In this document: positions 41,290-47,290 of the stretch, in pieces
Numbering within the stretch: position 1 is the stretch's first letter
Layout: every line of letters begins with the position of its first letter
Assembly (NCBI RefSeq): GCF_021295395.1
Contig: NZ_JAIWOU010000001.1
Coordinates: 933,001-997,000 of the forward strand
DNA length: 64,000 nucleotides
Reading direction: 5' to 3'
Origin: Komagataeibacter sp. FNDCR2
GTDB taxonomy: Bacteria; Pseudomonadota; Alphaproteobacteria; Acetobacterales; Acetobacteraceae
Translations under genes and position numbers: made by a program
Notes under the pieces: model-generated
Databases searched by the model: none
Seen by the model: only the letters and a program-made list of their open reading frames with translations
Told to the model about the DNA's origin: nothing

Positions 41290-41355
41290 ATGCAGTGGTT
41301 TTTGTGCGCGGTAACATCTAGACGGCGGCGGAATACCTAGCTAAACAGACGATAT

Positions 41356-41404
41356 GGAGAGGTGGCCGAGCGGTTGAAGGCAGCGGTCTTGAAAATCTCC
41401 GCCA
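41356..41404 (+). pseudogene. Internally deleted tRNA-Ser relic
   Basis: The sequence matches the 5' half of a tRNA-Ser: acceptor GGAGAGG, the D-arm GGCCGAGCGGTTGAAGGC and the anticodon arm through TTGAAAA (anticodon TGA). It then jumps to TCTCCGCCA, which is the 3' acceptor with CCA. The variable arm, T arm and 3' half of the anticodon stem are absent, so it cannot function. It probably marks an old attachment site. Confidence 0.75.
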
Positions 41405-41593
41405 CTCTCCGATAAAACCCATAATTTGTTTATTATCAATAAAATAGCGCGCGCCTTCGTTTCGCATGTGACGCCCTGTTTCTGCCTTTCCGCACAGCAG
41501 GTCGGCACAAAAAGCGGCACAGTCATCGACCATGATCACCTGCTAGATCACGGACGATTTCCGCATGCTGCACGACATGGTTTTTATTGAATA

Positions 41594-41614
41594 TGATACC
41601 ATATTACGGTATCA
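41594..41614. promoter_or_regulatory. Candidate HicB operator
   Basis: TGATACC (41594-41600) and GGTATCA (41608-41614) are perfect 7-bp arms around a 7-nt AT-rich spacer, ending 7 nt before the HicA start. This is a plausible site for autoregulation by the HicAB complex, whose HicB has a ribbon-helix-helix end. Confidence 0.55.
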
Positions 41615-41621
41615 GTTATAG

Positions 41622-41876
41622 ATGAAAGCCAAGCACCGTCGAACCCTCGAACTGATCTTCAAGCGACCTGTCTCTGGCAACGTTGCATGGAGCGACATTG
41701 AAGCCCTGTTCATCTCGCTGGGGGCCGAGGTGTCGGAACGGGAAGGCTCGCGCATTGGCGTAGTCCTGTTCGGGGAGATCAGAGTCTTTCATCGGCCCCA
41801 CCCCAAGCCAGAGACGGATAAGGGGGCGGTGGCATCTGTACGGAAATGGCTGGAGCAGAACGGAGTAACGCCATGA
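41622..41876 (+). CDS. hicA: HicA-family toxin
   Basis: An 84-aa protein of the HicA mRNA interferase type: short dsRBD-like fold, GSRIGVVLFGEIRVFHRPHP with the catalytic His in the HRPHP segment, and C-terminal GAVASVRKWLEQNG. HicA cleaves mRNA and tmRNA when free of HicB. No clear SD is seen before the ATG; the palindrome just upstream suggests autoregulation. It overlaps hicB by 4 nt (ATGA). It is the first intact gene to the right of the tRNA-Ser relic. Confidence 0.85.
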   Translation: MKAKHRRTLELIFKRPVSGNVAWSDIEALFISLGAEVSEREGSRIGVVLFGEIRVFHRPHPKPETDKGAVASVRKWLEQNGVTP

Positions 41877-42205
41877 ATAACATGATGGAGATTGGCAGCC
41901 ACCGGGCCGTCATCCAGTTTGACCCGGAAATCGGCATGTTCCGGGGCGAGTTCCTTGGCCTGAACGGCGGGGCGGACTTCTACGCGGACAGCGTGGAAGG
42001 ACTACGCAAGGAAGGCGAGACCTCGCTGCGCGTGTTTCTGGAGATGTGCGAGGAAAAGGGAATCGAGCCCACAAAACGCTACTCAGGCAAATTTCAGGTC
42101 CGCCTGTCCCCGGATGTTCATGCCCGCGCTGCTGAGATCGCAGCCGCCCGTGGCGTAAGCCTGAATCGGCTTGTCCAAGATGCGTTGGAGCTTGTGGAGC
42201 AGTAA
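41873..42205 (+). CDS. hicB: HicB-family antitoxin
   Basis: A 110-aa antitoxin. The N-terminal RNase H-like HicB domain (HRAVIQFDPEIGMFRGEFLGLNGGADFYADSVEGLRKEGETSLRVFLEMC) blocks HicA, and the C-terminus (KRYSGKFQVRLSPDVHARAAEIAAARGVSLNRLVQDALEL) is a ribbon-helix-helix DNA-binding segment. The start overlaps the hicA stop (ATGA). The frame is open upstream to 41846, but the overlap start is the natural one. A weak hairpin with a short T-run follows. Confidence 0.88.
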   Translation: MNNMMEIGSHRAVIQFDPEIGMFRGEFLGLNGGADFYADSVEGLRKEGETSLRVFLEMCEEKGIEPTKRYSGKFQVRLSPDVHARAAEIAAARGVSLNRLVQDALELVEQ

Positions 42206-42210
42206 GTTCG

Positions 42211-42234
42211 CCTGACCAAGATCAGGGCTCTTTT
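42211..42234 (+). terminator. Weak hairpin after hicB
   Basis: CCTGA (42211-42215) and TCAGG (42222-42226) make a 5-bp stem, followed by GCTC and TTTT. It is a short intrinsic terminator candidate for hicAB. Confidence 0.35.
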
Positions 42235-42291
42235 CCAGTATTTTTGTGGGGAACAACAGAACGACAGGGCCTCAACGGGTTCCTGCCGTTT

Positions 42292-42348
42292 CTATTTCCG
42301 GCACCCTTTCCGCAAACAGAACAGCCGGTGAATCCAGCGCCAGATCAT
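42292..42348 (-). CDS. 18-codon micro-ORF ending the lysis cassette
   Basis: An ATG on an ATGA overlap with the preceding 40-codon frame opens an 18-residue basic peptide (start MIWRWIHRLF, rich in Arg, Lys, Trp, ends at TAG 42292). It could be a fortuitous tail of the cascade or a true micro-protein. The overlap pattern and charge are the only support. Confidence 0.3.
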   Translation of the reverse strand: MIWRWIHRLFCLRKGCRK

Positions 42349-42467
42349 GGTGCAGGCGGCCCGAGGTTATCGAGTATGTAACGGCGATGATCTGCACGCT
42401 CTACGAAGTAGATCACCCATGCCAGAACGGACTGGGCTGCGATGATACCAAGCGCCACCCAGATCAT
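42345..42467 (-). CDS. 40-aa single-span membrane peptide
   Basis: A 40-residue frame with one hydrophobic helix (WVALGIIAAQSVLAWVIYFV) followed by a charged tail (ERADHRRYILDN). It starts on an ATGA overlap with the preceding micro-ORF and ends on an ATGA overlap with the next. It is the third from last gene of the lysis cassette. Small lysis proteins such as i-spanins or antiholins have this shape, but the sequence does not decide which. Confidence 0.5.
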   Translation of the reverse strand: MIWVALGIIAAQSVLAWVIYFVERADHRRYILDNLGPPAP

Positions 42468-42577
42468 TCCATCCGCCCCTGCCGCCAACAGTCACGCGCG
42501 AACGCGATGAGCAGATAACCCACCGCGCAGGCTGCCCCCAGCACAAAGCCGAGGGCCAATCCGGAATAGAAGTTCAC
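42464..42577 (-). CDS. 37-aa single-span membrane peptide
   Basis: A 37-residue frame starting with GTG that shares GTGA with the stop of the 66-aa gene. It has one hydrophobic helix (YSGLALGFVLGAACAVGYLLIAF) and a basic end (RDCWRQGRME). It overlaps the next frame by ATGA. The spacing and one membrane span each argue that the two peptides are translated as part of the lysis cassette. Function unknown; holin, antiholin or spanin parts are the options. Confidence 0.5.
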   Translation of the reverse strand: MNFYSGLALGFVLGAACAVGYLLIAFARDCWRQGRME

Positions 42578-42774
42578 GATGCCTGAATGGCCGCATTATC
42601 GGCCTTGCACTTGGCATAAATGGCCTCGATATCTGCGGCGGTCGGGCCGCCGGATGACGCGGTATCTTCCACCGCCGTCTTGATCGTGGTCCAGGCATCG
42701 GGACCGTATTTCTCGATCAGGCTGATAACGGTGCTCGCGCCGCTTACGATGGCGCTCAGTTCTGCTGCTTCCAT
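42574..42774 (-). CDS. Small phage protein, 66 aa
   Basis: A 66-aa acidic helical protein (AELSAIVSGASTVISLIEKYGPDAWTTIKTAVEDTASSGG...). The ATG at 42774 has GGGGAGC 8 nt upstream. It lies 1 nt after the lipoprotein gene and overlaps the following micro-ORF by GTGA. No domain is recognised. Its position in the minus-strand lysis cassette suggests a role in lysis or virion release. Confidence 0.65.
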   Translation of the reverse strand: MEAAELSAIVSGASTVISLIEKYGPDAWTTIKTAVEDTASSGGPTAADIEAIYAKCKADNAAIQAS

Positions 42775-42775
42775 G

Positions 42776-43132
42776 TCAATTGCTCCCCGTGGTTGTGGTG
42801 GTCTGCGCGGTGGACAGGGCCGATTGCAGCCCGGCCAGAGCGCTTTCGGCCGTGGCCAGTTCAGATGCCGTGACCGTATCGCCATTGGATACGGTGGTAT
42901 CCAGCGTGGTCAGGGGCACCAGCGCGGCCGCCGAAGCCGTCTTGATGTCGGCCTTGACCGTGGCGTTCACACTGCCGGAGGCCAGATAGGCTTCCGCACC
43001 GGTAGCGGCCACATGATAGGCGCTCATGGTATCGAACGCGGCCTTGCGCAGATTGGTCTGGCCGGAGCAGGCCCCAAGGGCGGCCAACGAAAGAAGGGCC
43101 GCGCATGCCGTGATGCGGGATCGGTTGATCAT
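42776..43132 (-). CDS. Phage lipoprotein, 118 aa
   Basis: From the ATG at 43132 (GAGGAAA 9 nt upstream) the product has a lipoprotein signal (ITACAALLSLAALGACSG, Cys after LGA), then a Thr/Ala/Ser-rich mature part with NLRKAAFDTMSAYHVAATGAEAYLASGSVNATVKADIKTA and TASELATAESALAGLQSAL. An outer-membrane lipoprotein in a lysis cassette could be an o-spanin, but it is longer than most. Alternative start at 43147 would add five residues. Confidence 0.65.
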   Translation of the reverse strand: MINRSRITACAALLSLAALGACSGQTNLRKAAFDTMSAYHVAATGAEAYLASGSVNATVKADIKTASAAALVPLTTLDTTVSNGDTVTASELATAESALAGLQSALSTAQTTTTTGSN

Positions 43133-43143
43133 GTCGGTTTTCC

Positions 43144-43488
43144 TCATGGAGTCGGCCACGCGCCGGGTACGAAGCACACCCAGCTATTCGTGGCGGTGCA
43201 GAGATAGATGCCGGACGCGGCGAAAATGATCTGGCCTGGCGCGCCGGTTGCCGTTGCCGAGTCTGGCGGGGTGCCGATCTGGACAGTTCCCTCGAACACG
43301 CCGGTCAGGGTTCCTGACGACTTTCCGGAATACTCGCTGCCGTCGCTGGAAAGTTTGGATGCGAAGGCATCCAGCGCCTCGGTAATCGGATCCGTTGCGT
43401 TCGAAATCGCCACAGCAGTCGCGCGTCGGGTCAGGTATTTCCCAGCGTCGAAGCGGTCTGGCCGCCGGATGGGGTCAGGCGTTCCCAT
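43144..43488 (-). CDS. Phage hypothetical protein, 114 aa
   Basis: A 114-aa protein with a basic N-terminus, a Ser/Gly/Thr-rich middle (SSDGSEYSGKSSGTLTGVFEGTVQIGTPPDSATATGAPGQ) and the C-terminal pattern IIFAASGIYLCTATNSWVCFVPG. This terminal motif resembles the ends of small phage appendage or decoration proteins in this window (a related block is in the 103-aa protein at 44586: GSKGVLVLWNGSAW). It overlaps the holin-like gene by 14 nt. No function is recognised. Confidence 0.55.
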   Translation of the reverse strand: MGTPDPIRRPDRFDAGKYLTRRATAVAISNATDPITEALDAFASKLSSDGSEYSGKSSGTLTGVFEGTVQIGTPPDSATATGAPGQIIFAASGIYLCTATNSWVCFVPGAWPTP

Positions 43489-43825
43489 TGGCCCCCTGCT
43501 CCGGCTGGCCCTTCTTGTTCAGGACCGGGATACCTGCAGAGGCTACAGCCTGTTTCGCTGCAGGCTTGTCAGCCACCGGCACGCGCACGGCGCTCTGCCC
43601 CGGCTTGAAGTGGTTCTCCGCCCAGCCGATATTCAGGCCGATGGTGGTCATGACCTGATAGACAACGGCCCACCGGCTGCCTGCATGCGGCGGCGGGACC
43701 ATCGCGGCGGCGGCGCCACAGGCAATGATGAAGAGAGCCACGTACAGGTCATACTGTGCAGGCACATATTCCAGCATCATGGCGATGACAGCCCCGAGGC
43801 CGCCGAATTTCGCGGCTGTATTCAT
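43475..43825 (-). CDS. Holin-like membrane protein
   Basis: A 116-aa protein with two to three hydrophobic segments (GLGAVIAMMLEYV, YDLYVALFIIACGAAAAMV, AVVYQVMTTIGLNIGW) and a long polar C-terminal tail. This pattern, together with its place directly after a cell-wall hydrolase, marks a holin. The start overlaps the hydrolase's would-be stop as ATGA. In the given sequence the hydrolase frame runs through into this gene without a stop because of a probable 1-nt shift upstream. Confidence 0.65.
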   Translation of the reverse strand: MNTAAKFGGLGAVIAMMLEYVPAQYDLYVALFIIACGAAAAMVPPPHAGSRWAVVYQVMTTIGLNIGWAENHFKPGQSAVRVPVADKPAAKQAVASAGIPVLNKKGQPEQGANGNA

Positions 43826-44212
43826 TTGCCGTCTCCATGCAGGCCGATCCGGTAGAAATCGTGATGGCCGATTGTCTTGATGAAAAACCGGGGGCTGGCC
43901 CACATCGGCCCCGTCCGTCAGGTCCACCAGTGTTCCCGCAACCAGCGACAGGGCCAGCTCATGCGCCACGCGGTATTGCGGGTCGGACTGGTTCAGGCAG
44001 GCCAGCCTGGCGGCATTGGGATCGCCGGGGTTCCAGCAGGAGAACTGCCACGGCGCGCGGCATACGGATATAATGTCCGTGCCCCACCAGCCGGGCCGTG
44101 CGGCCCGGTTGCCGATCACGTTCAGGACCGCCTGCATGCCGTGCGGGCCTTCCCCCCTCGCCTCGCCCCATGCGGTCATGGCGGACGTATCTATGGCGGT
44201 GGCGTCCAGCAT
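43822..44212 (-). pseudogene. SleB-like cell-wall hydrolase with probable frameshift
   Basis: The frame from 44212 reads AMTAWGEARGEGPHGMQAVLNVIGNRA, the catalytic-Glu block of the SleB/CwlJ hydrolase family, then WQFSCWNPGDP and a TDG motif. After about 43895-43915 the natural continuation (MWASPRF, IGHHDFYRIG) lies in the +1 frame and ends at TGA 43822-43824, which overlaps the holin-like ATG. In the given frame the gene instead fuses with the holin-like gene (245 aa in all). One extra base would explain this. Without it, the endolysin would have 129 aa, a normal size. It may be a real mutation or a sequence error. Confidence 0.6.
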
Positions 44213-44586
44213 CAGCCGAACACCCCGTGCCAGAGGTGGCAGACGCCACGCCATGCAGCATCCCCGATCTGCCCCCAGCCCAGCAGGCCGGTAATCAGGA
44301 CAGCCCAGAACATCATCCGTTTGTCGCGGGCGGCCTCCCGTTCCTCGATGCGCCCCAGACGGGATGAAAGATCGTTGTCCCGATTGTCCTGCTTTTCCTG
44401 CAGGGCGCTGAACCGGTCGTTCATCTCCCGGCGTGTCTCGGCCGCGTTATCGTTGACCGCCTGCATCAGAAGCGCGTTCTGGTGCTTCATGTCGTCGCGC
44501 AGGTTGTCCTGCACGCCCTCCACACGGGCCACGCGCTCACGCACCACGGCGACCTCCTCGACCGTGGCATATCGGGGATCGGACAT
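44212..44586 (-). CDS. Coiled-coil membrane protein of the lysis cassette
   Basis: A 124-aa protein with a long charged coiled-coil region (about residues 8-95, rich in Arg, Glu, Asn, Gln) and a C-terminal hydrophobic helix (MMFWAVLITGLLGWGQI). The stop and the hydrolase ATG overlap as TGATG. Such coil-plus-membrane proteins occur near endolysins (XhlA-like hemolysin or spanin partners). It is preceded by a secreted 103-aa gene that ends exactly on its start codon. Confidence 0.65.
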   Translation of the reverse strand: MSDPRYATVEEVAVVRERVARVEGVQDNLRDDMKHQNALLMQAVNDNAAETRREMNDRFSALQEKQDNRDNDLSSRLGRIEEREAARDKRMMFWAVLITGLLGWGQIGDAAWRGVCHLWHGVFG

Positions 44587-44897
44587 CAGTGGGATACCGC
44601 CTCACCGGACACGCCTGTCCACGCGCTGCCGTTCCACAGCACCAGCACGCCCTTGCTGCCGCTGCCGATATAGCAATCCGTGCAGCGGATCACCTGATCG
44701 CTGGATGCGGGCAGTTCGGCATAGGTGAAAGATGGTGGCGCATAAGCGGCCAGATCGGCCTGGGTGGCGATGCCACCGGCCTCGGGCGGGAAGTTCCCAC
44801 CATCAAACAGCCCATGCTGTTCGGGCGATGTGGGCGCGGCATGCGCCTGCACCGTGGCAAGAAGGCTGGCGGCTGCCAGAAGGTGAAAAAAGCGCAT
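44586..44897 (-). CDS. Secreted phage protein, 103 aa, first gene of lysis cassette
   Basis: A 103-aa protein with a Sec signal (MRFFHLLAAASLLATVQAHA), then a mature part with GGIATQADLAAYAPPSFTYAELPASSDQVIRCTDCYIGSGSKGVLVLWNGSAW. The last block resembles phage tail-associated proteins. It overlaps the next start by one base. Its SD (GGGGA, 5 nt before ATG) lies in the arm of a strong hairpin at 44903-44932, which could control the cassette. Confidence 0.65.
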   Translation of the reverse strand: MRFFHLLAAASLLATVQAHAAPTSPEQHGLFDGGNFPPEAGGIATQADLAAYAPPSFTYAELPASSDQVIRCTDCYIGSGSKGVLVLWNGSAWTGVSGEAVSH

Positions 44898-44902
44898 GCC
44901 GT

Positions 44903-44932
44903 CCCCGAAACTGAATGGTCAGGATTTCGGGG
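44903..44932. promoter_or_regulatory. Hairpin overlapping the ribosome site of the lysis cassette
   Basis: CCCCGAAA (44903-44910) and TTTCGGGG (44925-44932) are perfect arms; inside them CTGA/TCAG extends the stem past a small bulge. On the minus strand the 3' arm is GGGG, part of the GGGGA ribosome site for the first lysis gene. It may sequester that site or act as an attenuator. Confidence 0.5.
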
Positions 44933-44939
44933 TATGGGT

Positions 44940-44959
44940 GGTTTGTTAGTACGGTGTGG
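44940..44959. repeat. 20-nt exact repeat, copy 1
   Basis: Identical to 58747-58766, which lies within the coding region of the gp13-like gene. Here it is noncoding, between the lysis cassette and the HTH gene. The exact match over 20 nt in the same strand orientation suggests a recombination or deletion scar. Confidence 0.6.
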
Positions 44960-44976
44960 AGAGATGGAGAACTATC

Positions 44977-45276
44977 ATGGCACTTGATATGCACCCGTCC
45001 CTCGCCGTAAGCGTCGGCGGCTGGATCAGGACGGAACTGGTTGAGCCCCACAGCCTGAAGATCAAGGATCTGGCCGAACATTTCAGGGTATCGCGGCAGG
45101 CACTGAGCGCCCTGCTGAACGGCCGCACCCACCTGTCCGCCGATATGGCGATCCGGTTTGAAAAGGCATTCGGCGTGAAGGCCGATACCCTGATGCGCAT
45201 GCAGATGGCATGGAACATGACACATGGCCACACCCTTGATGATGGATTTTGTTCCATCACGGGCGATGGTAAATAG
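44977..45276 (+). CDS. HigA-family HTH antitoxin
   Basis: A 99-aa XRE-type DNA-binding protein: VGGWIRTELVEPHSLKIKDLAEHFRVSRQALSALLNGRTHLSADMAIRFEKAFGVKADTLMRMQMAWNM, the HigA addiction-module pattern. GGAGA lies 7 nt before the ATG at 44977; the frame opens at 44956. No HigB gene is beside it. Instead a MazF-like gene follows 29 nt later, and both are on the plus strand, opposite to the surrounding phage genes. It likely represses its own operon. Confidence 0.8.
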   Translation: MALDMHPSLAVSVGGWIRTELVEPHSLKIKDLAEHFRVSRQALSALLNGRTHLSADMAIRFEKAFGVKADTLMRMQMAWNMTHGHTLDDGFCSITGDGK

Positions 45277-45305
45277 ATCACCCAGCCCACTGATTTTAGC
45301 GAGTC

Positions 45306-45737
45306 ATGCCCCTCAATTACCCTCCGCGCGTGGGAGATATTCTCCGATGCAATTATAATACCGGATTTGTCCCTCCAGAAATGGTCAAAGAGCGGTTGGT
45401 AGTCGTGGTCAATTCCCGATTGCCAAAAAGGGACAGACTTTGCTCAGTTGTGCCCTTAAGCACCACGCCCGCATGCTCGGGCGTGACCTATCAGGTAAAA
45501 ATAGATATCGGACAAAGCCCTCCGGAGCCATTCCCTGGCCAGATCAAATGGGCGAAGGCTGACATGATGAGCGTTGTCAGTTACGACCGCCTGAACCTTC
45601 CCTATGACGGACGCTGCATCAAAACCGGCAGGCGTAAATACGTCCAGATTCGCATGCCTTTGGACCAGATGAAATTAATCAGAGAAGCGATTCTCGTGTC
45701 GCTCGATCTCGCCTACTTGATACCCGCGCTGAAGTGA
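45306..45737 (+). CDS. PemK/MazF-like toxin
   Basis: A 143-aa protein with the MazF/PemK barrel pattern: GDILRCNYNTGF at the start, KERLVVVVNSRLPKRDRLCSVVPLSTTP, PFPGQIKWAKADMMSVVSYDRLNLPYDG. The VVVV-then-VVPLSTT strands match the family (an mRNA interferase fold), but the canonical RP of R-PVVV and catalytic residues are partly changed. It follows the HigA-like gene by 29 nt and ends before an intrinsic terminator, so the two make one operon. Activity is not proven by the sequence. Confidence 0.7.
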   Translation: MPLNYPPRVGDILRCNYNTGFVPPEMVKERLVVVVNSRLPKRDRLCSVVPLSTTPACSGVTYQVKIDIGQSPPEPFPGQIKWAKADMMSVVSYDRLNLPYDGRCIKTGRRKYVQIRMPLDQMKLIREAILVSLDLAYLIPALK

Positions 45738-45847
45738 CCTACATTCTGTGTGCTTGCGGTAGCTTTCGGCGGTTACGTCATGGCTATGCGCCTCAAGTCC
45801 ACCTTCGGGTGGCGGATGTGATAGCGATTCCAAGCTAGACCATTGAC

Positions 45848-45876
45848 GGCCCCACCTTCCGAGGTGGGGCCTTTTT
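45848..45876 (+). terminator. Intrinsic terminator of the HigA/MazF operon
   Basis: GGCCCCACCT (45848-45857) and AGGTGGGGCC (45862-45871) form a perfect 10-bp stem with a TCCG loop, then TTTTT (45872-45876). It reads plus-strand, about 110 bases after the toxin stop. Confidence 0.85.
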
Positions 45877-45894
45877 GATTCTAGCGATCAATCC

Positions 45895-46161
45895 TCAGGC
45901 TCGGCCTAACTGCCGGGCCCGCTCCAGCTTGATCCGCTGCACGTCATTCCACATCTGCATGATGCCATGCGCGGCAGACCGCAGGCTGCGTTCGCAGTTA
46001 TCGGTATTAGCCCGGTCAGGCTCATGATAGATGCGGGTGCAGACGGCCAGCGCCTTACCCAACTCACCGGCGACTTCATTGGCAGACAGGGGCTGCGCAT
46101 CTTCAAAGAAATCGGGCTTCTGCTGTTGGAAATCTGTAGCCTGTGCAATATCCTGCTTCAT
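45895..46161 (-). CDS. Phage hypothetical protein, 88 aa
   Basis: An 88-aa helical, charged protein (QQKPDFFEDAQPLSANEVAGELGKALAVCTRIYHEPDRANTDNCERSLRSAAHGIMQMWNDVQRIKLERARQLGRA). It starts on an ATGA overlap with the antirepressor stop, so it forms an operon with it. No family is recognised. It ends near the terminator of the opposite operon. Confidence 0.6.
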   Translation of the reverse strand: MKQDIAQATDFQQQKPDFFEDAQPLSANEVAGELGKALAVCTRIYHEPDRANTDNCERSLRSAAHGIMQMWNDVQRIKLERARQLGRA

Positions 46162-46994
46162 GTCGGTGTCACTCCCGAGCGATGCGCGAAAGGGCACGGG
46201 GTAGCCTTCTGGGCTAGTTCGGCCGCCAGCGTGGTGTCATCTTCCGGCACATCACCGATGATCGTCCTGATCTTCGCCAGCCCCTTCTGCGTAATCATCG
46301 GCTGGCCCACGCCTTCGACATAGCCGCTCCGCTTGACCTCGACGTTCTTGGACTCCATCAGCCCGGCCTTGATCTTGTCGGCATAGGCGCACTTGCGGCC
46401 CGTGACGCTGTGGGTATAGAGCCAGCCGAGTTCGATCAGGCGGTTGATGAACTTCCGCTCCGGCCACCCGCACTGCTGGGCCGCGGAACGCAGGTTATGG
46501 ACACCTTCGAGGGATGCCAGTTTCTGCAGCGCCCCGGCCTGCGGAGCCAGTTTCGCAATTTCCTGATCCTTAGCCTCAAGCGCCTTCTGCTGTTCAAGCG
46601 CCAGTGTCAGGGCTTCGACCATGTTGGCCGGGGCTTTGATGGCTCCATAACCGCCAGTCTTGCGGATGGAAGGCAGAACCTCTTCAAACACCCAGCGCTC
46701 AAACTCTTCCGCCTCCGGCAGCTTGCTCTTGATGATGAGGCGAAGCACGTCGGGTTCGAAGAGGATGCGAACATTCTGCGTTCCGCCGGCCGTTTGAAGG
46801 GGGTGGCGTTTTACCACCCCCTTACAATGCAGTTTCATAGCATTGTTCGAATCGGCATATCCGAGGCGATCGCATACGTCCTTGCCGACGAACGCGGGTT
46901 CACTATCGACCAGAACAGTGCGGATTTCGTGGCCCTTGAATGCGAAGGGAATGATGCTGGATTTGTTGGTATCGAGTGTGTTATGTGTCGTCAT
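46158..46994 (-). CDS. Phage antirepressor (BRO-N plus KilAC/ANT domains)
   Basis: A 278-aa protein. The N-terminal BRO-N domain shows FKGHEIRTVLVDSEPAFVGKDVCDRLGYADSNNAMKLHCKGVVKRHPL and LPSIRKTGGYG. After a coiled coil, the C-terminal ANT domain has VHNLRSAAQQCGWPERKFINRLIELGWLYTHSVTGRKCAYADKIKAGLMESKNV and TQKGLAKI. Such proteins antagonise lysogenic repressors. It has AGGAAAACAGCT before the ATG, lies 11 nt after the small Arc-like gene and overlaps the following gene by 4 nt. Confidence 0.88.
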   Translation of the reverse strand: MTTHNTLDTNKSSIIPFAFKGHEIRTVLVDSEPAFVGKDVCDRLGYADSNNAMKLHCKGVVKRHPLQTAGGTQNVRILFEPDVLRLIIKSKLPEAEEFERWVFEEVLPSIRKTGGYGAIKAPANMVEALTLALEQQKALEAKDQEIAKLAPQAGALQKLASLEGVHNLRSAAQQCGWPERKFINRLIELGWLYTHSVTGRKCAYADKIKAGLMESKNVEVKRSGYVEGVGQPMITQKGLAKIRTIIGDVPEDDTTLAAELAQKATPCPFAHRSGVTPT

Positions 46995-47005
46995 AGCTGT
47001 TTTCC

Positions 47006-47194
47006 TTATTCAGCATGAGAGGCATCAGGGGAAGTCGCCAAACCGGACCCTGATGCCTTTTCTGTTTCCGCGATATTGCGGAGAATGCTTACGAATTCCT
47101 TGTTGATGCTCCGGTCATTATGAGCTGCTCGCACGCGCAAATAGCGCAACAGCGAACGGTCCATTCGGAATGTGATGCTTGCTGTTTCTGCCAT
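47006..47194 (-). CDS. Arc-like ribbon-helix-helix protein
   Basis: A 62-aa protein from the ATG at 47194, with AGAGGGAGAT upstream. It reads ASITFRMDRSLLRYLRVRAAHNDRSINKEFVSILRNIAETEK, the Arc/MetJ fold: a short beta strand that enters the DNA groove, then two helices. It stands first in the minus-strand operon before the antirepressor, and is divergent from a second Arc-like gene, with a perfect palindrome between them. A Mnt/Arc-type repressor of the antirepressor is a close parallel to phage P22's immI. Confidence 0.75.
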   Translation of the reverse strand: MAETASITFRMDRSLLRYLRVRAAHNDRSINKEFVSILRNIAETEKASGSGLATSPDASHAE

Positions 47195-47208
47195 ATCTCC
47201 CTCTACAC

Positions 47209-47246
47209 TCTGTGAGTGCAAGAATAATATACATTGCACTCACAGA
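47209..47246. promoter_or_regulatory. Perfect 13-bp palindrome between divergent Arc-like genes
   Basis: TCTGTGAGTGCAA (47209-47221) is repeated perfectly in reverse complement at 47234-47246 around a 12-nt AT-rich spacer (GAATAATATACA), which contains TAATAT and TATATT boxes on the two strands. It ends 44 nt before one start and 14 nt before the other. This looks like an operator overlapping promoters in both directions. Confidence 0.75.
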
Positions 47247-47290
47247 ATGCGCAAGTGGCGCTTTATGATAAAATCGGGTATTGGTCGAGA

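Noticed and set aside
40745-41314. 189-aa plus-strand frame as an intact gene
   Set aside because: Only its 3' part resembles an integrase and the frame is wrong for the final Tyr block; this is a fusion of remnants, not a gene.
41318-41539. 73-aa minus-strand frame over the tRNA-Ser relic
   Set aside because: It runs through the complement of the tRNA remnant, so the frame is fortuitous.
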